This document shows positions 1 through 13,187 of a stretch of DNA of 64,000 bases, piece after piece; position 1 is the stretch's first letter; each line of letters starts with the position of its first letter. Under the pieces are notes generated by a model. The model made no database searches. It was not told the DNA's origin and saw only the letters and a program-made list of their open reading frames with translations. A program made the translations under genes and the position numbers. This DNA is from Nemopilema nomurai. Lineage: Eukaryota > Cnidaria > Scyphozoa > Rhizostomeae > Rhizostomatidae. The stretch covers positions 682,001-746,000 of the forward strand of contig ML133438.1 in assembly GCA_003864495.1 (NCBI GenBank), read 5' to 3'.

Positions 1-759
1 AACTAGCTTCATTTTGGTTCATTGAGACTTTAACTAAATTTCTTGACTAAGACATGTGGTCAAGGGCGTCAAACCAGAGAGTGTGGACGAGCATCGAGTT
101 TTTGTGCAGGCTAACTCGATGCTCGTTTTTGTGTAAGATCTCCCAATCATTCTCAAATGCCCTTTACAAATACTTCACTACTCTAGTACGCACCCACAAA
201 GAATGCCCTGTGAATTCAAGAAAACCAATTCATTCAAAAGACTGTCCGCGACTTCAGTGTGTTGTTTTTGATTTCCTTACGTAGGGTTCATAATTCTTAA
301 ATTCGATACTTTCTTTTCAAACAAACAAAGTATGGTCTGAGTCAGAAATACTTTTTACATTTGCCTTGGTCAAATATCTTCTTGATATCAGTTAAATAGC
401 AAGTACGTGGTTGACCATCACCTAAGAGTCATGTGTGCAACTTTTTTGTTATGTTACTTACTTACACAAACCACACCAGAATTGCATTGGGAAAACACTG
501 TGTGAGTAGTCACATGCTACAGGCTTGAACAATAATCTGCAAGGAAATCGCCTCTTGCGTCAGAAAATAACAGCCAATCAGCATAGGCTTTTCATCACAC
601 CAGCCAATAGAATTAAGGCTCGGGGGTTTCCCTGTTTGTTTTTATCACGAGCTTTTGCAGGTGGAACAGCCATTGCTCTATGTCGAAGTTTTGCCGACGG
701 TCAAAAGAGGAGCGGTGTTTTTATGTATCAGTCAAGCCACAAATTAGAAAGTCAGAAAA
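1..759. other. Upstream intergenic region of the CHAC1-like gene
   Basis: I see no gene here. The only short ORFs are on the + strand, have low-complexity composition and resemble no family. The stretch contains one perfect 14-bp inverted repeat (listed separately). The last part must contain the promoter and 5' leader of the gamma-glutamylcyclotransferase gene, but I see no convincing core promoter element. Confidence 0.5.
87..126. repeat. Perfect 14-bp inverted repeat (hairpin)
   Basis: Bases 87-100 (acgagcatcgagtt) are exactly the reverse complement of 113-126, leaving a 12-base loop. A run of T follows the right arm. In an animal genome this is not expected to be a terminator. It may be a small RNA hairpin, a relic of a foldback element, or chance. 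Confidence 0.6.
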
Positions 760-3610
760 ATGTTACCACGCAAGAACAGCGACAGTAGCATTTGGGTGTT
801 CGGATATGGCTCTTTGATATGGGTCCCAAACTTTGCATACGAGGAAAGAATAGTTGGATACATCGATGGGTTCAAGAGGAGATTTTGGCAAGGCAGTATG
901 CACCATAGAGGAACTTCAGATAGGGTAAGCTGAGTTTATTTTAAAGCAAAGTTTTGTTCTCATGTAACATGCTGCTAAAAATTCTTCATTTTGATCTTAT
1001 TGATCGCACTATTGTTCGGGCATGTTTGTACATTTGTTATAAAAACATTGATGAGTCCATAGCTCTATTAATCCAATTTACACGAAACAGGTTTGAAATG
1101 AACTATCGTGGTTTCAAGTCTCATATTTTCTCCTCGTAAATATTTTATGACAATTATGTTTTAATATTAGTAAATAACATGGACTCGGTAAAAGCTGTTC
1201 GCATCGAAACCGAAACTTTTCCGGAAAAACTGAGACAAGTAATACTTTTCTAATTTTCCAAGCTTTGATTTGTTTTGGTTTGGGAATGGGTTTCTTTCCA
1301 TTGCGCATGGACTCCAATGTTTTAACTTGCATGTTTTTCAGGAGCATCCCCTACCAACAACAACAATTAGATTAGAAGCGATCTGTAACAGGCTTATAGC
1401 CTACATTACAGCATTTGTTATGTTATGTTATGTTATGAAACTTCTGTCAGAGAAGATGCCGGAGCGAGTTTCAATGGTCACGCAACACCCTCTAAAATCA
1501 TTGAAAACAATGGCAATCCGCTTCAGCCTGTTTCATCGACGTTACGACGTCATCACGATTCCACCTCGAAAATAACTGTCGAATTCCTTAAGTCGTTGAC
1601 GTCTTGCTTACTTTGAGGTTTGACCGGCTCGAACCGGATCAAGACTCGAAAATTCAGGTTTCGCTAATTGAACACTCGTCTACGAACGAAATTTCACAGC
1701 AAAAGAAACTTTGATGTTAAGTAAAGGGAAACCACCGATGATTTGCCTATAATAAAATATAAATGAATTGAAAGATCACAAGAAACGCAAAGACAAACCA
1801 GCTACGACAGTGTAAACGTAGGGACATGGGGTGCAGATGGTGTCCCACTGTTCACCATTTAAGATGAAGTGCTTTTCACTGCCAACTAAAGTGCCCCTTT
1901 TCTGCGTACATTTTCCTGACACAAACGATGCCTCGTACGTCCCTGTTCTTCAGAATGAGGGAATATCTGCTGTGAAGGAGTATTGCTGAATAATGTTGCT
2001 TGGAGCGAAACGATTGTTCACTGAGACAGTTGCAATCGCCAAACCCAGACCGCGCCTCTAATTCAGTCTCCGCTCTGACCATATTTTTTAAATGAAAGAG
2101 AAATGGGAAAGAAATGCATCTGGCATCCTGATCATTTAATCGTCCTTATCCACTTGGTCTTCAGCACAAAACTATAAACACAGTCAAGGATAAAAATATG
2201 ATATAGTACAAAGATAGGATAAAAATCCAACGCTATCCTTCACTTTTTTAGGCCAAGTAATTCATTATTCTTTATTTTCCTCGTCTAATATTTGCAAAAT
2301 TTGATTCAATTCTTCTTCTAAATTTTAGCCTGGGAGAGTAGTCACTCTGGTTAAAAGCGAAAATGTGAGTAGTACTCGCTATATTTTCAACAGCCTGTAA
2401 ACTATTTGTCACGACTTCAAAAACACCGTATGCTCACAACACTGCCCAATGATTCGAGCAATGATTACTCGTCAAAAAAACAACATATTTCATAGTTATG
2501 GCAGCAGCTTCTGTTTAGGAGCTATACACGCTTCATTTTTATAAGGAACCTACCTCAAGGCCTAGTTCCAAAAGTTACTTATTTGTAGACATCAAATCAT
2601 CAGATTTTAGTACCAAAAGTTCCTTAATAGTTCCTTAAGTTCTCACTTTTGGTGTTTCGACTACAATCAGCCTAAACACTTAATAGAGAGTGGGGCGAGA
2701 CAGCATATGCGGAAACTACTCAACGAAGCACTTGACACACGAATAGCAAACAATCTATACGAGTATTGGCTGCAAATGAATGGAACGGGCTTTTTAGCTC
2801 TTGATGCTTGCAGTTATAAAAAGTTAGTAAAAGTTCTTTAAATATTTCGGCCTTCTACATGTAGGTTCCTTATAAAATGGTTCCTTATAAAAAAAAGCGT
2901 GTAACTTCAACTGAGTTCCTGGGCATTTCCCTGATGATGTTGTTTGCTCACATCCTACGTAAATGTAGGATTAGAAGTTAGTTGTAATTTGAGTATCGAC
3001 TCTAGAGCATGCCTTTTATGAAAATATAATGTTATCTATTGGCTTCAAAGCCAAAACTGAAAATGTAAATTTACTCTGCCTGTCATTTCAGAATCGTGTC
3101 TGGGGCGTCGCGTACAGGATCCAAGGCCAAGATAACATTTCGAAGGCAGTAGGCCATTTGACAAATCGTGAAATATCATTAGGCGGCTACGAAGTTCAGG
3201 TGATCAAATGTCACACATTGCACTCGGAGTCAGGAGCAGTTGGCGATGTATTTGCGCTTGTTTACTACGCAGCGCCGGAGAACCAAAGTTACCGCGGTGG
3301 AGCCAGCTACGATGAAATATCAACGGACATCCTTCTTTCGTACGGCTACTGCGGCTCGAACATCGAATACTTGTTCAGACTGGCGGACTTCATGCGCAAG
3401 GAAGTAGGAAACGCGAAGGACGAGCATCTCTACTCAATCGACCATCTTGTGCGCCTAAAACTAGGCCTGTGCACGAAGGAAATTAGGACATGGTTAGAAC
3501 TTATCCAATGCAGTACGTTTTTGGGTAAACTGGAGAAACTCGTCACTGATATCAACACCAATGGGATAAAAGCGTCAGTTTATTTCACAACCCGCATTGC
3601 TTCGCAATGA
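760..3610 (+). CDS. CHAC1: CHAC1-like glutathione-specific gamma-glutamylcyclotransferase
   Basis: Three exons: 760-924, 2329-2364 and 3092-3610, all phase 0 with GT-AG borders, giving 239 aa. ChaC enzymes cleave cytosolic glutathione to 5-oxoproline and Cys-Gly. Visible family marks are the FGYGSLIW substrate-binding motif at residues 14-21, RRFWQGS and HRG in exon 1, PGRVVTL in exon 2, WGVAYRI at the start of exon 3, and NREISLGGY, whose Glu94 lines up with the catalytic Glu of the family. Later [10 protein letters not shown] and DEHL match CHAC1 better than CHAC2. The start is the first ATG before the conserved core. The middle exon is only 36 bp and codes for 12 residues. The C-terminus runs some tens of residues past the usual core. 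All key motifs are intact, so it should be active. Confidence 0.9.
1418..1438. repeat. Short TTATG microsatellite
   Basis: About four tandem copies of a 5-base unit (ttatg) lie in the first intron of the CHAC1-like gene. This is simple sequence with no apparent function. Confidence 0.6.
2521..2903. mobile_element. MITE-like element with imperfect terminal inverted repeats
   Basis: This lies in intron 2 of the CHAC1-like gene. The left end reads tacacgctt followed by tttttataaggaacc and aaggcc. The right end gives the same blocks in reverse complement (ggcctt, ggttccttataaaa twice, aagcgtgta). The arms are imperfect and gapped, about 45-55 bases each, around a core of roughly 290 bases. The inside also carries several gttcctta words and has no coding capacity. 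The layout fits a small non-autonomous DNA transposon. I could not settle the exact ends or a target-site duplication. Confidence 0.5.
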
Positions 3611-5501
3611 AAATTTATCGTAGTATAATCGCTACAGCGTTATGGTGTATAATGAGTAACAGTCTGTATTTACATTGACAGATGAACATTGATTCATTTT
3701 TTAAGTGTCCGGAATCCAAGTGTCCGTAAAACGGAAAAGCTCTTGTTCATTCAGAATATATACTTTATCAGAATTTTTTGATTCCATTGCTTGAATGTAT
3801 ATTTATATTGCTTTATAAATCGAGTATGTATATATTTAAATACTTTATTAATCAGAGTGTTATGAAAAAGTGAACAATCATTGCGATGTCATTTTTAGAG
3901 CTACATGCTTCATACCTACATATAAGGGCAGGCCATGGAAATTTTAAACTGAAAGTAAAATAGAAAGCTAATTTATATGTAAGCTGACAAAACAGCAACC
4001 ATTCCAAGTAACGCGGGCTGTCTTTTGCCACCATTATCAAGCGAGCCTCAAAAAGCAGAAGTCTCTAGCTTATATAATTACAACAGCCATCAAGAATTTA
4101 TCGGATATTTGTAAAAGACAATCAACAAGACCGAGGTTTGCAATGTCGCATTATCACATAATCAGCATAATCTATCATACTTGGGTTCTCCGCGCTAAAA
4201 TTTGAAAAATTTAGGGTTTAGTAAACAGGTTTGCATTTCAATGAGTGGAATAGAAAAGTCTCCGAATCCATTAAAATGAAATATATACTATTTCTAAAGC
4301 CTTAACGATAGCTATTAATAGCGGAACCAGTTTTTGCATACTACTTTTAAAGGATTGGGATATATACCAGCTCTCTCAAGCATCAGATCGCTCGCTTAAC
4401 AACACCTTGATTACTCAGGGCCACTGATGTTCTCAAGATTGCAATTAGAAACAATAGTGAAGGCAGCCCTTTTAAGTAACCGCAGGCAAAGGGATTTATT
4501 AAACAGTGGTACCAAATTGGGGATTGTGTCCAGAATTAGTTCCGTTGCCCCTGTAGACATTAAAGCAGAACACAAGGAAAAAGAACATGAGCGCTAAAAC
4601 TTGCTATATTCAAAGCTGTATCTCTTGAGAGCAATCGTTACACACTGAGTATATCGGCTTAAGCCATAATGAATCGTGAATACGATAAGCACTTTTTTAT
4701 AAGAATAAGGTCTCTGAGAAGAGTCAAAACAATCAGGTGTTCATCTTGCTTATACTAGGAAACGGTTCTGAATATTGGCCTTGAATTCTCACACGATAAA
4801 AAGTACACATTTGTTAAGCTGCGGGTGGTATTCATTTTTCTCATAAGTTGGCAACAGTTTCTAACACAGCGTCATAATAATAACTCTACATATTTGAGTA
4901 GAACTGCATTGACGAACATAAACGATAAAGCAGTTGCATATTGCACGATGTTTTATGCCTCTGGCTTTAATGATATGTTATTATTGTCGTCACATAAATA
5001 ATAGATCAGAAGTCACCAAAGTTTTAAAACATTGAATTCAGTTTAGGCTTCGCATCCCCTGGAAACCGTCAACTCATTGATTTTAGAAGCGTCCGTCCTA
5101 GGTTCGGACCCAAGCTCCATGGTCAAAATGGCGGGTGAGGTATCAACTGTGAGCGAAGGAAGGAAGATATTGATGGCTGCCTTTTGAAGGAACCAAGTGT
5201 TTATAAGCAGTTGGATTTGATGAAGCATTGCATCAATAATAGAAAGACTTTAAAAAAAGTTGAATTTTTTATCAAGAAGTTTTCGAAACAGTGAAAAACA
5301 GCTGATAGTCTCTAATATGTAACCTGGAGAGAATGCAAAACGGAGACAGTTGCCTTCGAGCTTTGATGCGAAAACTGATGGCCGCTCACCCATTTAGAGT
5401 CAAATGGAGTAAGAAATAATAGAAGACGGAGATCATGACATTTGCTGTGCGCATCGCCTGGAAATAATAACTCAAGACATTTCTACAAACCAGAGGGCAG
5501 G
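3611..5501. other. Intergenic region between CHAC1-like and UBE3A-like genes
   Basis: It should hold the 3' UTR of the CHAC1-like gene and the promoter and leader of the HECT ligase gene. No ORF here looks coding: the minus-strand ORFs at 3852-4040 and 5043-5228 have no recognisable features. The first 300 bases are very AT-rich. I see no repeat or RNA gene. Confidence 0.5.
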
Positions 5502-8500
5502 ATGAATGCTGCAAAGCCACCAATTTATCGACAGAAAAACAAGGGAGGTGGCACTTACGAAGCAAAAGTAGCTGGGGAGAAAAAGACGACCAGTAATCTA
5601 CGCAGGAATCTTAGCATTCCTGATGTGTGCATTGCTGGTAGTAATCAAGAGCTGGGCATTCTTGGTTTGCTTGAAAGATCATCAAGCCTTACATCTTTGA
5701 GTAACATCAGGGAATCAACATTATCAACCAGAAGTCTTAGTACCAGCAATCTGCTTGCTCTTTCTGATCCTTATTTGTCCATCCAAGAGGCAAAACCTAA
5801 AAGGTTTTATGATTCACCAACCAATAATTGGGCACGACAGAAAATAGAGTACAGTGCCCATGCACAGAAATACTTGTTTCAGCTGACAGAAGGTTGCAAA
5901 AGAGAAAATTGTGAAAGCAAATTTTGCAAATCTTCAAAAGAGAATGTGATGTCAAAGTTCAATGACAATGAAAACATTGCTGTTGTTTTAAGTATAGAGT
6001 TGGCCAAGACTGGACATAAACATTTATGTAAAAATTGCAAACACAAAGGGAAAGTATTTCCAAAAAGGCTAATTGAAAGCAAGAATAGAGGACATCTTCC
6101 ATTTCTGTGTTTCTTGTCAACAACAAGTCCTTTTAGAAGCCTCTACAACGAAAGCCCTTTGATTTCATCAGAATTCATTGGTAACTCCAATGAATTTAAA
6201 AGGTCCCTCAGTCAAGGCAATTTAAAACATGACTCTTACAACAACCAATCATGTGGAGAAAAACTGTCATCAGGACTTTCAAGCATGGCACGATCATTGT
6301 CTTCAAGCATCTCTTCACTGTGGAGTAACAAAAATTCACTCTTGGTCACACCCCCAACATCAAGGAATTCAGATCAAGTTGATGGCTCTGACTTGAAACT
6401 GAGATTACCTGTCGCTAGTTCATCAGATCCCACAAAGATGGTATTTGGGAACGAGAACTATGTGTCTGATGAATTTGATGATCTTAAAGAATTTGAAATG
6501 TCAGTGGCCTCTGAGATAAATAGGTCAACAATAAGACCTGAAGTAAATGAGTTTTCCTTGACACATTTATCTTTGGAAATGGTAGATCGCGTTATTGAAC
6601 TCTTTGCTGAATGTGGTGACGAGTCATTCTTGCTAAGCACAATTCGGACAGTTTTTTCTTCTTATGAATCTCTAAATGCAAGTTTCTTGTCAAGTGAGAA
6701 GTTGCTGTCATACCACCAATCAAGTGAAGTCAACAGAAATGATGTGAGACTTGCTTATGAAAAGATAATGCTACATGATAATGGAAGGTTCATGAAAACC
6801 ATTTTGGATTCAATCAGGATTTTGTGTTCAGAAATGCTAGATGATTGCCAGAAGATTGAATCCGCAAATCACTTTGTAATCATATTGGAATTACCAACAC
6901 TTTTTGAAACAAGTTTGCCGTACCTTTTAATTGATATATTCAGACGGCTACCAAAGTCTGCAAGGTTGAAGTTGATCAAAAGTCTCTCAATGTATGAAGC
7001 TTCAGATTTCAAAAGGATCTTGGAGGTATTTCATGCCTAATGCATTTCACTTAAAGTTAGAATTATTGTCTAGCAAATTACAGCCATCTTGTTTTACATA
7101 CTGCAAATAAGTACCTCTCCTTGACTGGCATGCAGAACTCTATAAAAGATTTTGAGAAATTTCATAATAATTCTTTACAATATTTATCATATATGAATAG
7201 GCAGGAAGAAAGCTTCCTGTACTGAACAGTTTCTAGAAGTAAAAACTCATTACATGTAATTTAAATCCTAAGACATGGGAAACACTCAGTCTGCGAAAAA
7301 CAGTACCTTGATAAAAAACATGCCTTTATAATTCTAAACATTTATATGTGTCTCATAAAGCATGTGTCTCCTTTTTTGCAGGGATTCAAATCTTTGTTCA
7401 AGTCCTTCATGAAGGAAAATCTTGTTTCTACTGAAAACATATTGTCACTCTGTAATGTAATGGGGATTCTCAATGCGGCAAACTGCAAAACTCACCTTGT
7501 TCCTGATGCTGAATTTTACTGTGAAGATCTATCATCATCTCTTGATATAAAGAGAGAATACCAGCATTGGCAAAATATAACTCACCCTATTTGACAGGTA
7601 AGGCTCTATTCGAATAAAGATTCACCTGTATGAAACTGATTAAAGCTGCGTTCACATTGCATAGGCATTTAGTGGCAGCAATTTTTTTGTCTAAGTTTCT
7701 GCTATACTAACCCCTTGCTGTGTCACACTGGCCAACTTTTAGCTAATGGAAATTGGTATATGCACTGGTAAGTCTTTGAGCATGACAGATTAGTAAAATG
7801 CACATCAGATTTTTGAACTCCGTGTCTGGGAAATTGAATGAAAGTGTTGTAATTGCGATTTGACATAAAAATGCTGGGAAGAAGTTGCGAGGTATAGTGA
7901 AGTCACAAAATAAAGTAAACTTTAACGTATTGGAAATCAATTTTTCAAATTGATTACATATATATTTTTTCGCCATGGGAGTTTTCCTGAGGAACTGTTA
8001 GAATAGTTCATGAACTTATTTCAAATGTCTACAGGCTTATTTTTTTACCTTGATTAGCTCATTGTTGAATAGTAAATTTTCAAAAAACATTTTTTTTCCA
8101 TTATTAACATTATTATATGCTAGTGGTATTCCCCTGGCAGCTCCCATGTTCTTTTATGTATAAGGTGTACACAAAGTCTGTGTTTTTCCCAATACCACAA
8201 TCTCATAGGAATACATATTTCATAGAAAGGATTTCTTAAAGTCCTAGATGAAACATTTTGGAAAGCGTTATTGAAATCAAATGAAATGTTGAACTAATGC
8301 ACGCATTTAAAAGACTGCCATTGTGAACAAGAAATCATTCCAAAAAATGCATCACAACCTACTTCCGGTTTGATGCCACTGAATGCTGGTGCAATGCGAA
8401 CACAGCCTAAGATTGACTTTACTTGTTTAAAATTTAATTCTTCATCACCCAAAACTAGTTTAGATAAAACTTTCCTCTTCTTTGAAAACAAATTTAAAAA

Positions 8501-11500
8501 CTGTGAAGTGTTAAACAAACAGGACCACCCTAAAACAAGCATGCAGATGGCAAGGAAGCTTACATTAGGCTCTATAATTAGGCTCTAGGATGGTTTTAGC
8601 AATTTTTAACACAATTATTTTCACACAAATCATAGTCAATTGAATTTGTATGTGGGTTGGCTGCGACAAAAAGAAGATGTTCATATTTGGAAGACTGAGT
8701 TTAACAAGACATTTCTTTCCCTTAACATATTTTTTTCTGTGTGTCTCAAATGTATGTTCATGTAATCAAACTAATTAAACTTGTATGTTAGTGTAATATG
8801 ATTTATGCTATTTGCCTTTTTATAGGTCAAGGTTGGCTCACGCTATCTCATGGTCCAATTTGGAACTTTCAGGATCTATATTGGAGTATCCGTATCTAAT
8901 AGAGCCAGTAATAAAGGTTTGTATTACTTGTTATTTCATGTTATTCCATGTTATTTCTCACATCTATAGCAGTATTGACCATACTTGTTAAATCTTAGGC
9001 AGCAGAGAATATCCACTCAATATTATCCTATTTAACCTGTATCCTGGATGGCACTTAAAAATGGTACTGAACATTAAACATTTAGCTTTGTAATTTAACT
9101 ACTTATGGTAATGTTTCTCTTAAACTTAAGGTGAACTTGATCCATTATGAAGCAATCATTGAAATGAAAAAAGAGTACCAAAGTGCAATACTACAACAAG
9201 CCAAGGTGCAAACGGTTGAACGTTCTCTGAATGGAGTTTCAGAAAATTCAGCTTATCCTATGGATGTTTGGAGAGCTATGTGTCCTTACTTAGTGCTTGA
9301 AGTGAGAAGAGAGTTCTTAGTTGAGGATGCTTTGGAACAGCTGCAAAACAAGGTATGAATCCATTCCAGGCTTTTGCATGAAATATGTCTACAATTACAG
9401 GGAAAATATTACCTTTTTCAGACTTCAGATGACTTCAGTAACATTTTTTTGACTTCAGCAACAGTAGAAAATATTGGAGACTTCTCTCTTTTGAGAAGCA
9501 ATTTTTACAAATCTTCTTTTGCAATGTTGAACAAAGTTTTGAATGGAAAAATATGTATAAATCTACCTTCCGGTATTGCCACAAAGTAGAGAGTCAATAT
9601 GCCTTTCTTCTGCCATTTGGCTCAATATTGTCATATTTATATCTATAAAAAAATGTCAGACAAGCAGAACTCAAGAGCACAAGCATCTTTTATATCACAA
9701 CAATAATTTGCAGCACTTGTAGAATTTGTTTGAATTTAAGGCAGAGGTAAATTGTTTACATCTAAACAAATTTTTAGTTTTCTGGATTTAGCCTCTAATA
9801 GAGTTTTTCACCTCTAGGTCAATGACTTGAAGAAGCCTTTGAAAATTAAATATATTGGAGGTGGTGAACAAGGTCTTGACATGGGTGGTCTGCAAAAGGA
9901 GTTCTTCCAATTATGTGTAGAAAAGCTATTTAACCCAGGTATATTTGCAAATAACTTAGTCGAGACAAATCTTAATCTTCTGACTCATTAAATTTTATTG
10001 GATTCTTACAGAAAAATAAACAGGATCAATACTGTTTTCATATGTGCAAACTTACTTCTAGAAGTCCATTGACCCATTCTAATTATAAGAAAATTAGCAT
10101 TAAAAGGTATTAATACCTTTTGATAAACAAACACTCCGATTTTTACATAGATTTTCACAACAAAGAAATTCGAATTTTTTGTTATGCAATGATCCCTTTT
10201 TAGTTTCAGTTGCTAAAGTGTTATATTTTGTTTAGCGTATGGGATGTTTCTTAAATGCGGAGAGACCAGAAATGTTTGGTTCAACCCACATTCCTGTGAG
10301 CCTGATGTTACTTTTGAACTGACTGGTATGATTCTTGGGCTTGCGATCTACAATGGCATCATATTGGATCTGCCTCTTCCCAGTGCACTTTACGCGAAGC
10401 TCAAAAAGCAAAAGACAACGCTGGCAGATCTGGCAGGAATAGAGCCAACCATTGCACAGAGTCTTGCTGACTTACTTCGATATGAAGGAGATGTCGAAGA
10501 CGACTTGTGTTTAGACTTCCAGGTATTTATTTGAGAGAGAGTTATTCCTTTACTGGATATAGCATGGAAGAATGAAGACAATTTCAACCCTTGTACTGTT
10601 CTTGAGATCCTTGTTATGGATCCGTGACTTAACAAGGGATTCTCCTTTACCAAACATGAATGCCAGAAATGAAATAAAACTATTTGTTTTATTGAAAGAA
10701 TGTTCAGTTGCGCAGTTGAAGATAATTAATCTATATCAGGGGAAGGGGGGCTTTTTGTGTTAGATTGCTGATAATTTAACATAAAATAGATTAACATAAA
10801 AAACAACATGTATGGAGACTTCTTGCAATAAAATTAAATGAAGTCCTTACAGAGACCGTACCACAACAATGGAACCTGTTTTAAAAAATTGCTGTTATAT
10901 AACAATATGTGTGGAAATGGAAGTGTTTTTACCCCAGTTAAATGACAAAGCTACGTTTTTGCAGATAAATGAGACATATCTCGGAGCTATCCAAACCACC
11001 AATCTGCTGCCCGGTGGGAAAGACATTCCAGTAACAAGAAAAAACAGAAAGCTATACGTTGAGTTGTATGTGCACCACTTGCTGGATGAAAAGATTCATA
11101 AACAGTTCGATTCCTTTGCAACTGGTTTTTCCAAGGTATGTGTCGAGAGAAATGGATAAAGACGTTTACTTTATTTCGATCATACTTCTTAATAAATAAG
11201 CTGTGCCCACTTGACTGAGTTGCAGTACCTGATTCCAAGTGCTTGTTTCCATGTCCCAAACAGAACTCTATCATTTAAGGGAAGACATTTTTATCTGAAA
11301 GCCTTCTAAGAAATATTAACTTTTCTTCACGAGGGGAGAAGTTTAGAATTTATTCAAACAGAATTAGTCAAAAGCATAACAAATCCTTCAAATTTGGTAA
11401 GCATTCTAATAATAATTAGCAGATAGTTTTCCACTCATAACAGACTCGCTGAGTTTGTTAGTGTTTATTTTTTAGGTTTGCAATGGAGATGTTATCCATC

Positions 11501-11880
11501 TATTTAGGCCAGATGAATTGGAGCTACTGATTTGTGGAGATACAGAAATAGATTTTTCTAAACTTGAAGAAGTCGCTACATACGCAGATGGGTACACAGA
11601 AGAACACCCTTTGATGAGGCACTTCTGGAAAACCGTTGATAGCTTTACGCAGCAGCAGAAAAAGAGCTTACTGTCTTTTGTGACTGGAAGTGATCGCGTA
11701 CCTCTAGCCGGACTGTCATCAATCTCTTTCGTCATCCAAAGGAATGGCCCAAACACCCATAAACTGCCCACTTCGATGACCTGTTTTAACCGGTTGCTTC
11801 TTCCTGAGTATAAGAGGGACAAGCTCAAAGAAAAGCTCCTTATAGCAATAGAGAATGGCAAGGGATTCGGACTAACATAG
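5502..11880 (+). CDS. UBE3A: UBE3A-like HECT E3 ubiquitin ligase with AZUL zinc domain (one frame break)
   Basis: Modelled exons: 5502-7025, 7382-7597, 8873-8916, 9131-9352, 9818-9938, 10236-10522, 10965-11135 and 11476-11880, about 990 aa. Exon 1 has an N-terminal Ser-rich stretch and then an AZUL-type zinc domain near residues 121-180 ([21 protein letters not shown]), the mark of UBE3A. The last five exons make a full HECT domain. They include [45 protein letters not shown] and [16 protein letters not shown], whose Cys (codon 11782-11784) is the thioester-forming residue. The protein ends in KGFGLT. It would pass ubiquitin from an E2 to substrates in cytosol or nucleus. The in-frame TGA at 7592-7594 sits right before a consensus donor, and exons 2 and 3 are out of phase. 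This suggests a single-base indel, an unseen splice choice, or a decayed allele. The start is the first in-frame ATG; the frame stays open for 60 bases upstream. Confidence 0.85.
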
Positions 11881-13187
11881 AGTTCTAGTTAGAATCTACA
11901 AAAATCTTCTGTTTTGCTTAAAGAAAGTATTTTCCGTTAATTTCAGTTGTTAACTGGTAAAATGTAAAGTCAGTTTCTAGTTTCTTATTTGAAACGAGTC
12001 ATTTCGAACTTGTTGAGTTACCGAGCGACGTTCGAAGGCTGCTATAGAGGTTTTGCTATTTGTTTTTAAAGATTAATGAATAACCTAGGTGTCTGTTGCA
12101 TTATATCTCTAGCTAAACAAAAGATGGCACTCGAAACTAGTGTTGAATTTCTAAAAAAGCATTTTGGAAGTATTTCGAAAACCTAAACCGAACCTCTAGT
12201 GTCTTTCCAAGTGCCACAAATACTGAGTTTAACAAACGTCATAACAAATATTCACACTTTAGAACGTCTTGTCCTGTTGCACTGTCTCTTATTGTTTCAA
12301 TAAAATCCCACCAATATTTATAGGCATGCCACTGTTTTTGTCCAGGGCTATGTTATTATGGATTTTCAAACGATATTCTTCTTTGACTATTAAGCCTTTT
12401 GTGCTGTATTTACGTTCATAAAATTTACAGCTGGACATTTGTTTCGTTACATAGTAAGGTGAACCATCCATTAGATTGTTTCTTTTCTATATTTCTGGAT
12501 TAAGGATCACACAGCTTCTGTGACCAATATTTGGTGCGTATTTCCTTCACAGCGTTTTAAAATGCTTGTCCTCAGAATGTTTGAGATTGTAGCAGTGACG
12601 TGAATTATGCTGAAACAGGTTACAAAGCGATATTTTTAAAAGTAGTATATTTTGAGGATTACTGATCTCTGTGAAACTTTTCTGATATTGAGATGCTTTG
12701 ATCATCTCAGATATTATTGCGCATCACCAAAATCAAGAAAATTGAAAGAAACATCAAATAGGACTTTCAGTTGGACACTCGAACAGGACACTGAGAAACA
12801 TCTAAGGATTCGCAAGCGCATCGAATTACCACAGCGGGGCCGATGTGACAGGTGAATACCTCATTCTCCCCACCTTGGCACCTGATATCGCATGTATTCT
12901 ATTGTCTTTCAACAAAAGAGATCTCGTGCTTTACCAACCAATCGTATGCTTTCTTCCATTTTTATTGTTCTTCGAACAATAGTACTCGTGTGGCTGTTCA
13001 AATGAACCAATCCGCTTCCACGATTTTGCGCGGGCTCACTTTGCAACGGTTGCTGGTAATAACTTCAACAACAAAGGTGAACATGAGATTGGCCTAGAGG
13101 AAGTCGAACTAATTCTTGTAGTTTTGGCTTTGCTTTGGATCTGTCAGTTTTTTGGAAAACAGTAAGTGTACCTGATTCCCACCCAAG
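11881..13187. other. Intergenic region between UBE3A-like and LBR genes
   Basis: The first 420 bases are probably the 3' UTR of the HECT gene, since AATAAA occurs at 12299-12304. The rest should contain the LBR promoter and leader. No ORF shows coding features, and I see no repeat or RNA gene. Confidence 0.5.
12299..12304 (+). promoter_or_regulatory. Candidate polyadenylation signal of the UBE3A-like gene
   Basis: A canonical AATAAA lies about 420 bases after the HECT stop codon on the same strand. This is a plausible 3' UTR length, but the word is common in AT-rich DNA. Confidence 0.4.
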
